Source: Salinisphaera sp049568105 (GTDB lineage Bacteria > Pseudomonadota > Gammaproteobacteria > Nevskiales > Salinisphaeraceae). From it: a stretch of DNA of 64,000 nt. The stretch is from assembly GCF_049568105.1 (NCBI RefSeq), contig NZ_CP145335.1, positions 1,984,001 through 2,048,000 of the forward strand, read 5' to 3'. The translations under genes and the position numbers were made by a program. This document shows, piece after piece, positions 63,899 through 64,000 of this stretch (positions are counted from its first letter, which is position 1; the number at the start of each line of letters is the position of its first letter). Under the pieces are notes generated by a model, which saw only the letters and a program-made list of their open reading frames with translations, was not told the DNA's origin and searched no databases.

Positions 63899-64000
63899 AG
63901 GGTGCCCGTTAGGCAACGGGATAATCGGGAAAGCGGTGCGCGCCATGGGCGCAAGGCCGCTGCTGCCCCCGCAACGGTAGGCGATACAGTCCATATCGAG
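63899..64000 (+). ncRNA. Cobalamin riboswitch, cut by the window edge
   Basis: On the + strand GGTGCCC at 63901, GGGAAAGCGGTG (63927-63938) and CGCTGCTGCCCCCGCAACGGTA (63959-63979) occur in the order and spacing of the B12 riboswitch core. The end of the element and its target lie beyond the window. By analogy the target is a B12 uptake (btuB) or cobalamin gene. It points away from cobE. Confidence 0.92.

Overview
The window is high-GC, densely coded chromosomal DNA of a gammaproteobacterium. The evidence is the gene order nudJ-mnmA-hflD, the run fabD-fabG-acpP-fabF-(pabB)-pabC-mltG-tmk-holB-pilZ, an aerobic cobalamin cluster containing cobE and cbiD, and imuA-imuB-dnaE2. A BCCT choline-type carrier, a Kup potassium transporter with a strongly acidic N-terminal extension and NRAMP-type manganese uptake fit a salt-exposed (halotolerant) bacterium. 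A Salinisphaera-like organism is a guess, not something the sequence proves. I see no insertion sequence, prophage, CRISPR array, rRNA or tRNA.

Layout. 1-11.8 kb holds the 5' end of typA, an MFS carrier, mntH, a PhoD-like phosphatase, an EF-hand protein, an HSL-type esterase, an ABM-domain protein, an alkyltransferase-like protein, an aldo/keto reductase, kup and a GNAT enzyme. 11.8-17.3 kb is the SOS mutasome operon imuA-imuB-dnaE2, with a near-consensus LexA box touching the imuA start codon. 17.5-20.8 kb encodes a soluble triple-PAS chemoreceptor overlapping a protein of three fused CheW domains. 21.7-24.1 kb is a PAS-GGDEF-EAL protein. 24.3-29.9 kb is the most striking part: a Legionella/Vibrio-type alpha-hydroxyketone quorum-sensing set (LqsS-like sensor kinase, LqsR-like response regulator, CqsA/LqsA-like synthase) with a cytochrome P450 encoded inside it and transcribed divergently from the synthase. 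Short perfect palindromes lie in both promoter regions.

30.6-54.3 kb is mostly housekeeping: acnA, the nudJ-mnmA-hflD operon, fatty acid, folate and cell-envelope genes, a TetR regulator divergent from fadE, a hemolysin III family membrane protein, recQ, a BCCT transporter, a 3-methyladenine glycosylase and a lipoprotein. 54.4-64 kb is a cobalamin region: bluB, cobG-cobH-cobI-cobJ, cobK, cobL, cobM, cobE and cbiD. It is an oxygen-dependent (CobG) pathway in which CbiD, rather than CobF, is the visible C1-methyltransferase. The window ends inside a cobalamin riboswitch pointing right, towards a gene outside it.

Working together. The 17.5-30 kb block groups chemosensory, c-di-GMP and small-molecule signalling genes, so it may be a signalling island, although the links between its parts are inferred only from proximity. 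The cobalamin genes cover most corrin-ring steps from precorrin-2 onward plus the lower-ligand enzyme. Cobalt insertion and adenosylation genes are not in the window.
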